Positions 7,900 through 14,964 of a stretch of DNA of 42,735 nt are shown one piece after another. Below the pieces are notes generated by a model. That model did no database searches. It was not told the DNA's origin and saw nothing but the letters and a program-made list of their open reading frames with translations. Each line of letters starts with the position of its first letter. Positions within the stretch are counted from its first letter, which is position 1. A program made the translations under genes and the position numbers. Origin of the DNA: a virus. The stretch covers positions 1 through 42,735 of the IMG/VR virus record IMGVR_UViG_3300049846_000758; one strand, written 5' to 3'.

Positions 7900-9437
7900 A
7901 CCTGAATCCTGAACAACTCGCTGCGGTCGAGTCCACGTCGGAACGCGTTGCCGTCATCGCTGGCCCAGGCTCTGGTAAGACACAGGTTATTGTTGAGCGT
8001 GTGCGGCGCATGCTCAACAAAGGCCGCAAGGTCGCAATTGTCACGCTCACGAATTCGGCGGCGGACGAGATCACCGAACGACTCGGGGACTCAGAGCCGT
8101 GGCACTGCGGCACCATCCACGGGCTGGCGCTGCGCATCGTGCGGATGGGCAATGCGAATGTCACGGTGCTGTCCGAATCGGACGCGGAGCAACTGGAGAC
8201 CGAAGCTTGCTCGCGGGTGGGCTACAAAGGCACGCGCAAAGCATTCGAGCATGCGAAGGCGTGCTTGCTGGAGACGGGATACATCACCGGGGAACGCGAT
8301 GCAGTGGCGGCGGTGCGGTCGTGGCTCGGGATGCAGATCGACGGCGGCGTGCTGACGTTCGACGGGCTGCTTCACTTCGCGGCCGAGATGCTGGCCAGCT
8401 GCGAGATTCCAAATCTCAACCTGGTTGTGGACGAGGGGCAGGACTGTGCCACGGCGGACTTCCGGATCTTCCGGCTGCTGCGGCCGGTGTCCACGTTCCT
8501 CGTCGGAGATCCAGACCAAGCGATCTTTGGGTTCCGTGGCGGGAACCATCTGGCATTTCTGCGAGCGACTGAGGGAGGAACGGTGCTAAAGTTGGAGCAG
8601 AACTACCGATGCCCGGGGGATGTTTGCGCGGCAGCAAACAGCCTGATCAAGTGGAACGATCAACGGATTCGGAAAATAGTAGTGCCGAACAAAGGATTGG
8701 GCTTGGTCACGACGGTGCATTGCCCCAGGTTTGCGCTGGAGGCTTTGTCGATTGCATCCAAGATCGAAGATTCCAGGGTGGCCGGCGAGTCGTGCGCAGT
8801 CATCTGCCGAACAAACATGATCGTGGATATGGTTCGGACCGCCATCGGGCTGCACGAGAAGCGCATCGAGTTGCCGAGCGACTGGACCAAGTGCCGGCAG
8901 TTGCTGTCGGTGATCGTGAACCGTAACAATGATTGGATTGCATCCATCGCGGCTCAGTCCTGCGGGCTGGGGGATTCCCGGGTGCTGCGAACCCGATCAG
9001 CATCATGCGGTGTTGCAGTGTGGAAAAGTGCATTCAGCCAACTTCCGGATCGTGGATGGCTTAACTGGGTGGCAACCCACGTCAGCCAAGAATCTATTCT
9101 CCGAATCCGCGATGTTCTTGGGGATGCTGCCTTGCTCGAACCGCTAACACCCGAGATGCTTGTCATGCTCGACGATGCCGAGGTGGACACCAGCGATTCA
9201 ATCGTCATGACAATCCACAAAGCCAAGGGCCGCGAATTCGATCGCGTCTGGATTCCGTGCTGCGACGTGGATCACTATTCAGGTGATGACGTGGAGGAAC
9301 TGCGCCGGTTGATCTTCGTCGCGGTGACGCGGACCAAGCAGCAACTGACTTTGAGCTGGTCTGATCAGAGGCCGAGCTACGGCGGGAAGTACATTGAAAC
9401 GTACGCGAGTCAGATGATTGAGGAGATGGGACTATGA
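7896..9437 (+). CDS. UvrD/Rep-family (SF1A) DNA helicase
   Basis: 513 aa from ATG 7896 (ATGA overlap with the ATPase stop). Helicase motifs appear in order: I AGPGSGKT (22-29), II DEGQD (179-183), III VGDPDQAIFGFRG, IV LEQNYRCP, V IVMTIHKAKGREFD and VI FVAVTRTKQQL. The family moves 3' to 5' on single strands in repair and replication. It is shorter than UvrD (about 720 aa) and has no nuclease domain. With the upstream Rad50-like ATPase it forms a likely recombination/end-processing pair. Confidence 0.93.
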   Translation: MNLNPEQLAAVESTSERVAVIAGPGSGKTQVIVERVRRMLNKGRKVAIVTLTNSAADEITERLGDSEPWHCGTIHGLALRIVRMGNANVTVLSESDAEQLETEACSRVGYKGTRKAFEHAKACLLETGYITGERDAVAAVRSWLGMQIDGGVLTFDGLLHFAAEMLASCEIPNLNLVVDEGQDCATADFRIFRLLRPVSTFLVGDPDQAIFGFRGGNHLAFLRATEGGTVLKLEQNYRCPGDVCAAANSLIKWNDQRIRKIVVPNKGLGLVTTVHCPRFALEALSIASKIEDSRVAGESCAVICRTNMIVDMVRTAIGLHEKRIELPSDWTKCRQLLSVIVNRNNDWIASIAAQSCGLGDSRVLRTRSASCGVAVWKSAFSQLPDRGWLNWVATHVSQESILRIRDVLGDAALLEPLTPEMLVMLDDAEVDTSDSIVMTIHKAKGREFDRVWIPCCDVDHYSGDDVEELRRLIFVAVTRTKQQLTLSWSDQRPSYGGKYIETYASQMIEEMGL

Positions 9438-10363
9438 GCGAGAAAACAAAAATTCAGTGGTGTGACCACACGTTCAACCCGTGGGTAGGCTGCACTAAAG
9501 TCAGCCCAGGATGCGCAAATTGCTACGCTGAGGCTCTGATGGACACCCGTTACGGCAAAGTAAAATGGGGTAAAAATCAGCCTCGCGTCAGGACAAGCGC
9601 GGCGAATTGGAGGCAGCCGATAAAGTGGAATAAATCTGGAGCTACTGGAAAGCTGCGCCGACAGCGCATTTTCTGCGCCTCTTTGTCCGACTGGCTCGAC
9701 GACGAGATTCCGATCGAGTTGCTCGCGGATTTGATGAATCTCATCTACGCCACGCCGAACCTAGACTGGCTGTTGCTGACAAAGAGGCCAGAAAACTTCG
9801 TTTCTAGGCTATCGGGTGTTCAGTTCGGGACCGAAAACGCCGATGGCAATTGGATCGACTGTTGGCTCAGTGGCGAACCCCCAAAGAACGTCTGGATCGG
9901 CACCAGTGTCGAGGACCAGGTCCGCGCGAATGAACGAATCCCGGAATTGCTGAAGATTCCGGCGTCGGTTCGGTTCTTGAGCGTGGAACCGATGCTGGGT
10001 CCGATTAACTTTAATTACTCCTGCCTTAACGGTGCTGATTCACTCACCGCGATGCCTGGCATCAATCTCGTAATCTTCGGCGGCGAGTCCGGCCCAGGCG
10101 CACGACCATGCAGTGTCGAATGGATCCGTGACGGCGTGCGCCAATGCCGCGCGGCAGGCGTGGCTCCGTTTGTGAAGCAACTCGGGGCCGATTGCCGCTG
10201 TGACAACGCGAACGAATTCGACTGGCCGGATGACGCGCAACTGGAAGCGGCGGGCGAGGCTTTCGCGTCGTGTCGCGTGCGTCTTAGAGACAAAAAAGGC
10301 GGCGACATGTCCGAGTGGCCCGAGGCCCTGCGCGTACGGGAGTTTCCGGAGGTGTCACGATGA
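9434..10363 (+). CDS. DUF5131 / phage Gp37-Gp68 family protein
   Basis: 309 aa, ATGA-coupled to the helicase. The N-terminus KIQWCDHTFNPWVGCTKVSP followed by GCANCYAE carries the C-x6-C-x2-C arrangement (C20, C27, C30) that defines the Gp37/Gp68 family (PF07505, DUF5131). These proteins resemble radical-SAM enzymes such as spore photoproduct lyase, with the three Cys proposed to hold an iron-sulfur cluster. LDWLLLTKRPENF, VWIGTSVEDQ and VRFLSVEPMLGPI are further family segments. A nucleic-acid-modifying or repair role is suspected, but the reaction is not established as far as I know. It sits among DNA repair and modification genes. Confidence 0.85.
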   Translation: MSEKTKIQWCDHTFNPWVGCTKVSPGCANCYAEALMDTRYGKVKWGKNQPRVRTSAANWRQPIKWNKSGATGKLRRQRIFCASLSDWLDDEIPIELLADLMNLIYATPNLDWLLLTKRPENFVSRLSGVQFGTENADGNWIDCWLSGEPPKNVWIGTSVEDQVRANERIPELLKIPASVRFLSVEPMLGPINFNYSCLNGADSLTAMPGINLVIFGGESGPGARPCSVEWIRDGVRQCRAAGVAPFVKQLGADCRCDNANEFDWPDDAQLEAAGEAFASCRVRLRDKKGGDMSEWPEALRVREFPEVSR

Positions 10364-10566
10364 GCGCATCACCGTGGAAAAGCCTAAAGCCAGCATCAGG
10401 CACGTGCCTGTGCGGGAACATTGCCAATGCGAGGAAAGGCAACGACTGGGTTTGCGATCGTTGCCGGCACCTGGAGGCGAAGCAGTATCACAAGTCCAAG
10501 GCGCATACGGCGGGCATGAAGCAAAGGCGAGTTTGCGACGCAATCAACGCGGAGGTGCCGGTATGA
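10360..10566 (+). CDS. Small zinc-finger-like protein
   Basis: 68 aa from ATG 10360 (ATGA overlap; GGAGGTG upstream as ribosome site). Two Cys pairs, CLCGN (~16-18) and CDRC (~32-35), could bind one zinc ion, followed by a basic stretch (HLEAKQYHKSKAHTAGMKQR). It is translated together with the DUF5131 protein and the MT-A70 methylase. It may be a DNA- or partner-binding accessory of one of them. The family is not recognised. Confidence 0.6.
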   Translation: MSASPWKSLKPASGTCLCGNIANARKGNDWVCDRCRHLEAKQYHKSKAHTAGMKQRRVCDAINAEVPV

Positions 10567-11159
10567 AGTTCGATCTCATCTACTGCGATCCGCCGTGGAC
10601 CTACAAAGATAAGTGTCATTCCGGTAAGCGCGGCGCGGGCTACAAGTATCCGTGCATGACGTTGGACGCCTTGACCAACTTGCCGGTCGAGAATGTTGCA
10701 TCCGAGAATTGCTTGCTCGCGATGTGGTGGGTTAACCCGATGCCGATGGATGCGATCACGGTAGCATCGATGTGGCAGTTCGAGATCAAGACCATGGCCG
10801 GGTTTACCTGGGTCAAGCGCACGAAGAATGGCAAGCGTCACTTCGGTATGGGCAACTGGACGCGGGCGAACACCGAGAGCGTCCTGTTCGCGGTGCGCGG
10901 CAAGCCGAAGCGTGTGGACGCAGGGATCTCGCAACTGGTCGAGTGCATCAAAGGCGCGCACTCCGCGAAGCCTGTTGAAGTTAGGTTGCGGTTGGAGCGG
11001 TTGATGGGGCCGGTGCGACGGTTGGAGATGTTCGCACGGGACACGGCTCCGGGTTGGACCAGCGTCGGGCACGCTGTCGATGGACGCGACATCTGCGAAG
11101 CGCTGGAGGAACTTTCGGTCAACCAAGAAATTGTCGTTGAGCAGATGCGCGGAACATGA
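10563..11159 (+). CDS. MT-A70-family N6-adenine methyltransferase
   Basis: 198 aa from ATG 10563, coupled by ATGA, with GGAGGTG as ribosome site. The catalytic motif DPPW lies at residues 9-12 (FDLIYCDPPWTYKDK). TLDALTNLPVENV, GFTWVKRTKNGK and ANTESVLFAVRGKP are typical MT-A70 segments; RLERLMGPVRRLEMFAR matches the family C-terminus. Phage members methylate adenine at N6 in DNA, usually protecting it from host restriction. No specificity subunit is seen. A 153-base gap follows and contains a long inverted repeat. Confidence 0.92.
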   Translation: MKFDLIYCDPPWTYKDKCHSGKRGAGYKYPCMTLDALTNLPVENVASENCLLAMWWVNPMPMDAITVASMWQFEIKTMAGFTWVKRTKNGKRHFGMGNWTRANTESVLFAVRGKPKRVDAGISQLVECIKGAHSAKPVEVRLRLERLMGPVRRLEMFARDTAPGWTSVGHAVDGRDICEALEELSVNQEIVVEQMRGT

Positions 11160-11222
11160 AACAGTAAATCCAATGCGGCTGGCGTCGCAGAGCACAAAGC
11201 AAATGAATCGGTTCAACCTTTT

Positions 11223-11298
11223 GAGTTGGTCGGGAAATGGGTTTTCTTGGCGCGCCGCCCGGTGTGTCTGCTTTGACCCACGCCAGCCCGACCAACTC
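11223..11298 (+). promoter_or_regulatory. 76-nt hairpin directly before a strong ribosome site
   Basis: GAGTTGGTCGGG (11223-11234) and CCCGACCAACTC (11287-11298) are a perfect 12-bp inverted repeat. Inside, TGGGT (11238-11242) can pair with ACCCA (11276-11280). An alternative pairing, TGGCG (11248-11252) with CGCCA (11281-11285), excludes it. The 3' arm is followed at once by AGGAGGGAGG (11299-11308) and ATG 11313. Such a stem beside a ribosome site could control translation of the nucleotidyltransferase gene. A short frame (ATG 11203) crosses it but shows no protein signature. No target-site duplication suggests a mobile element. Confidence 0.7.
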
Positions 11299-11312
11299 AG
11301 GAGGGAGGACAG

Positions 11313-11690
11313 ATGCTAGACACGGATATTTTGCGGCCATTGTGGACGCAGGCAGAAGCGATCGAGCTGTGCCGAGAGATTGAGCGAGGATGCCCGCAGT
11401 TTGGTTGCCACGTCGCTCTGACTGGCGGCCTACTTTACAAAGACGGACCCCGAAAGGACTGCGATATTGTCTTCTATCGGATTCGACAATTCCCAAAAAT
11501 TGACATGGACAATCTCCTGCCATGGCTGGAATCAAAGGAGATAATTTTCGAGGACGGATTCGGGTTTGTCCTAAAGTTCAGCTTCAAAGGAAAATCGATC
11601 GATGCGTTCTTCCCCGAAGAGCAAGGGGAATACCAGACTGATTCAGAGGCACCTGAGATCGTCGTTCAGGAAGGAGAGGCTATCCCGTGA
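11313..11690 (+). CDS. Nucleotidyltransferase-fold protein
   Basis: 125 aa. LTGGLLYKDGPRKDCDIVFY contains the GG...D-x-D core of the minimal nucleotidyltransferase fold (two metal-binding Asp, ~47 and ~49), and IDAFFPE near residue 97 supplies the likely third Asp. Phage proteins of this type are common beside replication genes; substrates are not known. It is preceded by the strong ribosome site AGGAGGGAGG and the 76-nt hairpin, and is coupled to the initiator gene through GTGA. Confidence 0.75.
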   Translation: MLDTDILRPLWTQAEAIELCREIERGCPQFGCHVALTGGLLYKDGPRKDCDIVFYRIRQFPKIDMDNLLPWLESKEIIFEDGFGFVLKFSFKGKSIDAFFPEEQGEYQTDSEAPEIVVQEGEAIP

Positions 11691-12670
11691 GGCTTTCAGA
11701 ATTTCTAATGGACATCGGGCAGCCATTTGCCTACTACCCGCAGATCGCAAAGCTCTGCGGCGGAGTCAAAGAAGGGATTTTCCTATGCCGGATCATCTGG
11801 TGGCAGAGGGACCCCGGGGAATGGGTCACCAAAACGATGGAGGAGATTGCAGATGCAACCGGGCTTTCCCTCAAGGAACAGCGGTCGGCCCGGTTGGAAC
11901 TCAAGGTGCTCGGGATTCTCAAGGAGATGGAGGACCGGCTGGCGCACGAATTGAGCTACCGGATCGACTTCGAGGCGCTTGACGCTTTGTGGGACGGAGC
12001 TGGAATTTCCCGAAGTGCCCAAACGGCATTCCGGGGAGTGCCCAAACGGCATTCCGGGGAGTGCCCAAACGGCATTCCGTCTATTGGGAAAGACGGTACT
12101 AAAGACAGTACCAAAGAAACACCGGCCGAGCCGGTGCTGGCTTTGGATCGGCCGAAAGCTCAGGTGCAAGTTGCCCGAAGGCCGGACACGCTCATTGACG
12201 TGGATGTCATTCCGCGCAAGCCCAAGGCGGTGCCCGAGGTTCCGATCGTCATGCCGGCCGTCTTGGCAGCGAGCCCTGAGTTCTTTGCGAAATGGGATAA
12301 GTGGCAGACGGCCCGGCGTGCAATGCGTAAGCCAAAGAATTGGTCGGTGCTTTTCCAGGAGCAGCTTGACTGGCTTTCAAAGTATTCGCCGGAGGTTGCG
12401 ACGCAGATCCTGAGCAACTCGATCATGAACGGCTGGCAAGGATTGTTCGAGCCGAAGAACGGTCACGCGGCGAACGGTGGCAACGGAAAGGTTCCGGCCT
12501 GGCAGGAGCGCAAGGAGTGGCAAGAGCAACTGAAGCGAGCGGAGGACGAGATCAAAACGCTGATGAGCGGCGATAGCCACGCGGACCTGGACTTCGTGGA
12601 GAAGGCGACGCTGAAGCGAGCGCGAGCCGTGCGTGATGAGATGCGGCAGAAACTGGGTTATAAGATATGA
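11687..12670 (+). CDS. Phage replication initiator (lambda O-like)
   Basis: 327 aa from GTG 11687 (GTGA overlap). Residues ~1-100 are a winged-helix domain of the phage replication-initiation type (YYPQIAKLCGGVKEGIFLCR, EWVTKTMEEIADATGLSLKE). Residues ~105-170 are a linker that encodes the iterons. The C-terminal region holds WSVLFQEQLDWLSKY and NSIMNGWQGLF, a motif shared by O/DnaD-like phage replication proteins that recruit the helicase loader. As in lambda O, the origin appears to lie within the gene. No DnaB or DnaC homologue is visible, so the host helicase is probably used. Confidence 0.85.
   Translation: MRLSEFLMDIGQPFAYYPQIAKLCGGVKEGIFLCRIIWWQRDPGEWVTKTMEEIADATGLSLKEQRSARLELKVLGILKEMEDRLAHELSYRIDFEALDALWDGAGISRSAQTAFRGVPKRHSGECPNGIPSIGKDGTKDSTKETPAEPVLALDRPKAQVQVARRPDTLIDVDVIPRKPKAVPEVPIVMPAVLAASPEFFAKWDKWQTARRAMRKPKNWSVLFQEQLDWLSKYSPEVATQILSNSIMNGWQGLFEPKNGHAANGGNGKVPAWQERKEWQEQLKRAEDEIKTLMSGDSHADLDFVEKATLKRARAVRDEMRQKLGYKI
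12014..12136. other. Probable origin: three iterons plus three inverted repeats
   Basis: AGTGCCCAAACGGCATTCCG is repeated three times with 23-bp spacing (12014-12036, 12037-12059, 12060-12079). Each unit contains the dyad TGCC-N5-GGCA. Because 23 is not a multiple of three, the protein reads the repeat in three frames (SAQTAFRG, VPKRHSG, ECPNGIPS), so the DNA and not the peptide is conserved. Next come perfect inverted repeats CCGTCT/AGACGG (12077-12096), GGTACT/AGTACC (12095-12112) and CACCGGC/GCCGGTG (12120-12136), in locally AT-richer DNA. This matches the lambda plan of iterons inside the initiator gene. Confidence 0.8.
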
Positions 12671-13044
12671 GCAACTGGGAATTGTTGAATCAAAGGCGGG
12701 TTGTGAAAGGTCCTTACGCTTCGGATCCATCATACGGCTTTAACGGTTTTTTTCTATTGTGGATCGGAAACAGACGAGTCAAAGTGATGGCTAGTGATGG
12801 GGGTGGGTGGCAGCATGTAAGCGTTAGCTTAGAGGATCGGCCAAACGTATGTCCTGGTTGGGATGTAATGTGTGCGGTTAAAGATTTGTTTTGGGAACCT
12901 GAAGATTGCGTGATTCAATTGCACCCACCAAAGAGCGAATACGTGAACTTCCACCCTGGTTGCCTACACCTTTGGAGGTGCACAGACGGAAGAGAACAGC
13001 CTGTGCCGCCGTCAATCATGGTCGGCCCGAAAGGAACGAAGTGA
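12667..13044 (+). CDS. DUF7694-type small phage protein
   Basis: 125 aa, ATGA-coupled to the initiator. The segments GWQHVSVSLEDRPNVCPGWD, MCAVKDLFWEPEDCVIQLHP and YVNFHPGCLHLWRC follow the conserved order I associate with the DUF7694 domain found in many phage early regions. It is soluble and has no known catalytic motif. Function is unknown. Its place among replication genes suggests an early DNA-related or host-directed role. Confidence 0.7.
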   Translation: MSNWELLNQRRVVKGPYASDPSYGFNGFFLLWIGNRRVKVMASDGGGWQHVSVSLEDRPNVCPGWDVMCAVKDLFWEPEDCVIQLHPPKSEYVNFHPGCLHLWRCTDGREQPVPPSIMVGPKGTK

Positions 13045-13511
13045 CCACCGAACAGAACCCGCGCCCGACGATCGTGCATGAGGCGCAGTGCAAGCAGTGC
13101 GGAAAAAAGATCGAGCTACAACAAGACTCTGAGTGTCCGGCGTTGCGCGTGCCGGCATGGATTGGGATCGCGGTGTGCGATCGTTGCGGGAAGTACCGGG
13201 AGCAGTTGCGGGCCATCGACGACAATATTGCCAGCGTTTCAACCAAGTGGGCTGTCGCAAGTGGGTCCCGAGATCCAAGTGCAGCGAGAGCGGAGTGCAG
13301 CGCGCATTTGACAAAGTTGACGCAATCGTTGATCCGGTTGCTGATGCAACGGTGGGGGACGAACGACACTTGGTCAATCGAGTTGGTTGATCTGCTGCTC
13401 GACGCTCCGGAGAAGACAAGAATCGCTGTGCGCACGATGGCCCGAGAACATCAGATCGCCAGGGAACGTGCGGACCGTGAGGCAACGAAGCAAGGGAGAC
13501 TGACCCTGTGA
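13041..13511 (+). CDS. Early protein with zinc-ribbon-like Cys pairs
   Basis: 156 aa from GTG 13041, which overlaps the previous TGA as GTGA. Two Cys pairs, CKQCGK (~17-20) and CDRCGK (~46-49), suggest a treble-clef or zinc-ribbon domain. The remainder is helical and charged (IRLLMQRWGTNDTWSIELVD, REHQIARERADREATKQGR). I do not recognise a family. It is coupled on both sides to other small early genes. Confidence 0.6.
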   Translation: MTTEQNPRPTIVHEAQCKQCGKKIELQQDSECPALRVPAWIGIAVCDRCGKYREQLRAIDDNIASVSTKWAVASGSRDPSAARAECSAHLTKLTQSLIRLLMQRWGTNDTWSIELVDLLLDAPEKTRIAVRTMAREHQIARERADREATKQGRLTL

Positions 13512-13714
13512 GAGCGCTGGAATTTGCGATGGCATACGACGCTTGGCTTCGGCGATCCGCTCCGTCGGTGACTGAGCCATCGGAGCCGAAGGCCAGCGAC
13601 TACGGGATCGCTGAGGATATGGCTGAATCGTTGCGTTGGCATGTGCACAGGGCTTGGCATGCGCAGGTGATGGCTAAGGTTAGATCGAGGGTTTCATTGC
13701 AAAAAACAAGTTGA
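13508..13714 (+). CDS. Small early protein, unknown
   Basis: 68 aa from GTG 13508 (GTGA overlap). The sequence includes LEFAMAYDAWLRRSAP and AESLRWHVHRAWHAQVMAKV, mostly helical with Trp and His. No family is recognised. It is the last gene before a 66-base gap that holds a promoter-like sequence, so it may end one segment of the early operon. Confidence 0.5.
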   Translation: MRALEFAMAYDAWLRRSAPSVTEPSEPKASDYGIAEDMAESLRWHVHRAWHAQVMAKVRSRVSLQKTS

Positions 13715-13739
13715 CCAGAATCAGCGCAACGGCTTATTT
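13698..13739 (+). promoter_or_regulatory. Possible internal promoter P3 with operator half-site
   Basis: TGCAAA (13698-13703) lies at exactly the same distance from the -35-like TTGACC (13711-13716) as in P1 and P2. The right arm of the palindrome is degraded (GTTGAC against TTTGCA). After 17 bases comes a weak -10, TTATTT (13734-13739). ATG of the next gene is at 13781. The CCAGTAA hairpin is absent. The -35 is close to consensus but the -10 is poor, so this is moderate evidence. Confidence 0.45.
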
Positions 13740-13780
13740 GGTCTTGTCGGTCAAAACATCAAACCAAACAAAGAACCATT

Positions 13781-14176
13781 ATGGGTGGAATAACCAGAAA
13801 GAAATTGGCCAAGCCGGAAGTGACCCGGCCCAACGTGCAGCGTGCAATCCTCAAAGGGGTGGAGACGCTATACCAGAAACACGGCGGCGAGATCGCCGAG
13901 ATTCAGGCCGAGTCGGAGCAGAATATGATCAACGTCGCTTTCTCGGTGAAGATTGATTGCTCCGAAGCCGAGCCGATTGTAAAGGTTGGCATCCGCATCC
14001 CGAGCACGATCACCGATAGCATGACGGCACGGCTTGAGGACGAGAATCAAGGCGGGTTCGAGTTCCTGGCCGAGGTGGATGAGGTGGATGGGGAGGCTGA
14101 GAACCCGAAGCGGTCGCACAAAAATAAAAAGGCCGACGTGGAATCGGAAGTTGAGGTCGCTGCCGGCGCGGAGTAG
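13781..14176 (+). CDS. Conserved early protein next to SSB
   Basis: 131 aa. The middle (INVAFSVKIDCSEAEPIVKV, GIRIPSTITDSM) is a beta-rich segment of a kind I know from small phage proteins encoded just before single-strand-binding proteins. The C-terminal ~30 residues are charged and disordered (KRSHKNKKADVESEVEV). Function is unknown; a DNA-metabolism accessory is suggested by the neighbour. It starts at the first ATG after P3. Confidence 0.6.
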   Translation: MGGITRKKLAKPEVTRPNVQRAILKGVETLYQKHGGEIAEIQAESEQNMINVAFSVKIDCSEAEPIVKVGIRIPSTITDSMTARLEDENQGGFEFLAEVDEVDGEAENPKRSHKNKKADVESEVEVAAGAE

Positions 14177-14182
14177 CTGATC

Positions 14183-14641
14183 ATGAATACCGTCCATCTC
14201 ATGGGATACCTGAGCCGCGACATCGAGCTGCGGTTTGCGCAGAGCGGCGCGGCGGTCGGCAACACGGCGATCGCGGTCAACCGGAGATGGACGGATTCAT
14301 CCACCGGAGAAAAGAAAGAGGAAGTTTCCTTCGTGGATCTCACGTTCTTCGGGAAGCTGGCCGAGACGGCAAACGAATATCTGAAGAAGGGCAGCCCGAT
14401 CGTCATCGTCGGCCGGCTGAAGCAAGACAACTGGGAGGACAAGGCCACGGGGAAGCCCCGGAGCAAGCTTGGCGTCATCGTGGAGTCGATGCACTTCGTG
14501 CCCAGAGGCAAGGACGACGCGCAGGAAGCCGGGCCGCGCAGCAAATCGCCCGTGCGCGGGAAGCCGGCGCCGAAGATTGATGCGGAGACGGTGGCCGAGG
14601 TGGCGGCTGGGTTTGACAAGGACGATGACGTGCCGTTCTGA
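14183..14641 (+). CDS. ssb: Single-stranded DNA-binding protein (SSB)
   Basis: 152 aa. The OB-fold domain of bacterial SSB is clear: MNTVHLMGYLSRDIELRF, VGNTAIAVNRRW, SFVDLTFFGKLAET and GSPIVIVGRLKQDNWED (residues 1-~110). A flexible basic linker follows and then the acidic tip DDDVPF, equivalent to the host-factor-binding tail DDDIPF of SSB. It coats single-stranded DNA during replication and can recruit host repair proteins through the tip. It is coupled to the next gene by TGATG. Confidence 0.95.
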   Translation: MNTVHLMGYLSRDIELRFAQSGAAVGNTAIAVNRRWTDSSTGEKKEEVSFVDLTFFGKLAETANEYLKKGSPIVIVGRLKQDNWEDKATGKPRSKLGVIVESMHFVPRGKDDAQEAGPRSKSPVRGKPAPKIDAETVAEVAAGFDKDDDVPF

Positions 14642-14964
14642 TGAGCATGATTCACCATCTCACCATGCCTGGCATCCCGATCGACCGCATCACGCCGGAC
14701 GTAGAGGCGATCGACGGTGAGCACGGGCGATTCCTGGTGCGGTCCAGGAGTAGCGAAAAAAAGTATTTGGTTGACCTGTTCGAGAACGGGTTCGTCGGCA
14801 AATGCAGCTGCGCGCACTTCGAGTTCCGGATACAGCCGGACATCGACCGCGGGATCAACGTGAACGGAAACCAATTCTGCTACCACATCAAGCGCGCCGA
14901 GCGGTGCTTCATTGAGACGATGAAGCGGGCGCTGTGGGCCACGGGGAACAACCGAAAGAAATGA
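14641..14964 (+). CDS. SWIM-type zinc-finger-like protein
   Basis: 107 aa. CSCAHFEF (~60-64) and the later CYHIKRA (~80-82) give the spacing C-x-C-xn-C-x-H of the SWIM zinc finger, found in SWI2/SNF2-associated and other DNA- or protein-binding proteins. The upstream half (DGEHGRFLVRSRSSEKKYLV) is the strand-rich part typical of SWIM domains. Interestingly the genome also encodes a SNF2 helicase. It overlaps the methylase gene by ATGA. Confidence 0.65.
   Translation: MSMIHHLTMPGIPIDRITPDVEAIDGEHGRFLVRSRSSEKKYLVDLFENGFVGKCSCAHFEFRIQPDIDRGINVNGNQFCYHIKRAERCFIETMKRALWATGNNRKK

Noticed and set aside
6163-9437. A Gabija defence system
   Set aside because: GajA needs an OLD-type ATPase with Toprim nuclease. 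The ATPase here has a Rad50 coiled coil and zinc hook and no Toprim motif.
11223-11298. A miniature transposable element with terminal inverted repeats
   Set aside because: No direct target duplication flanks the arms, and the 3' arm is joined to the ribosome site.
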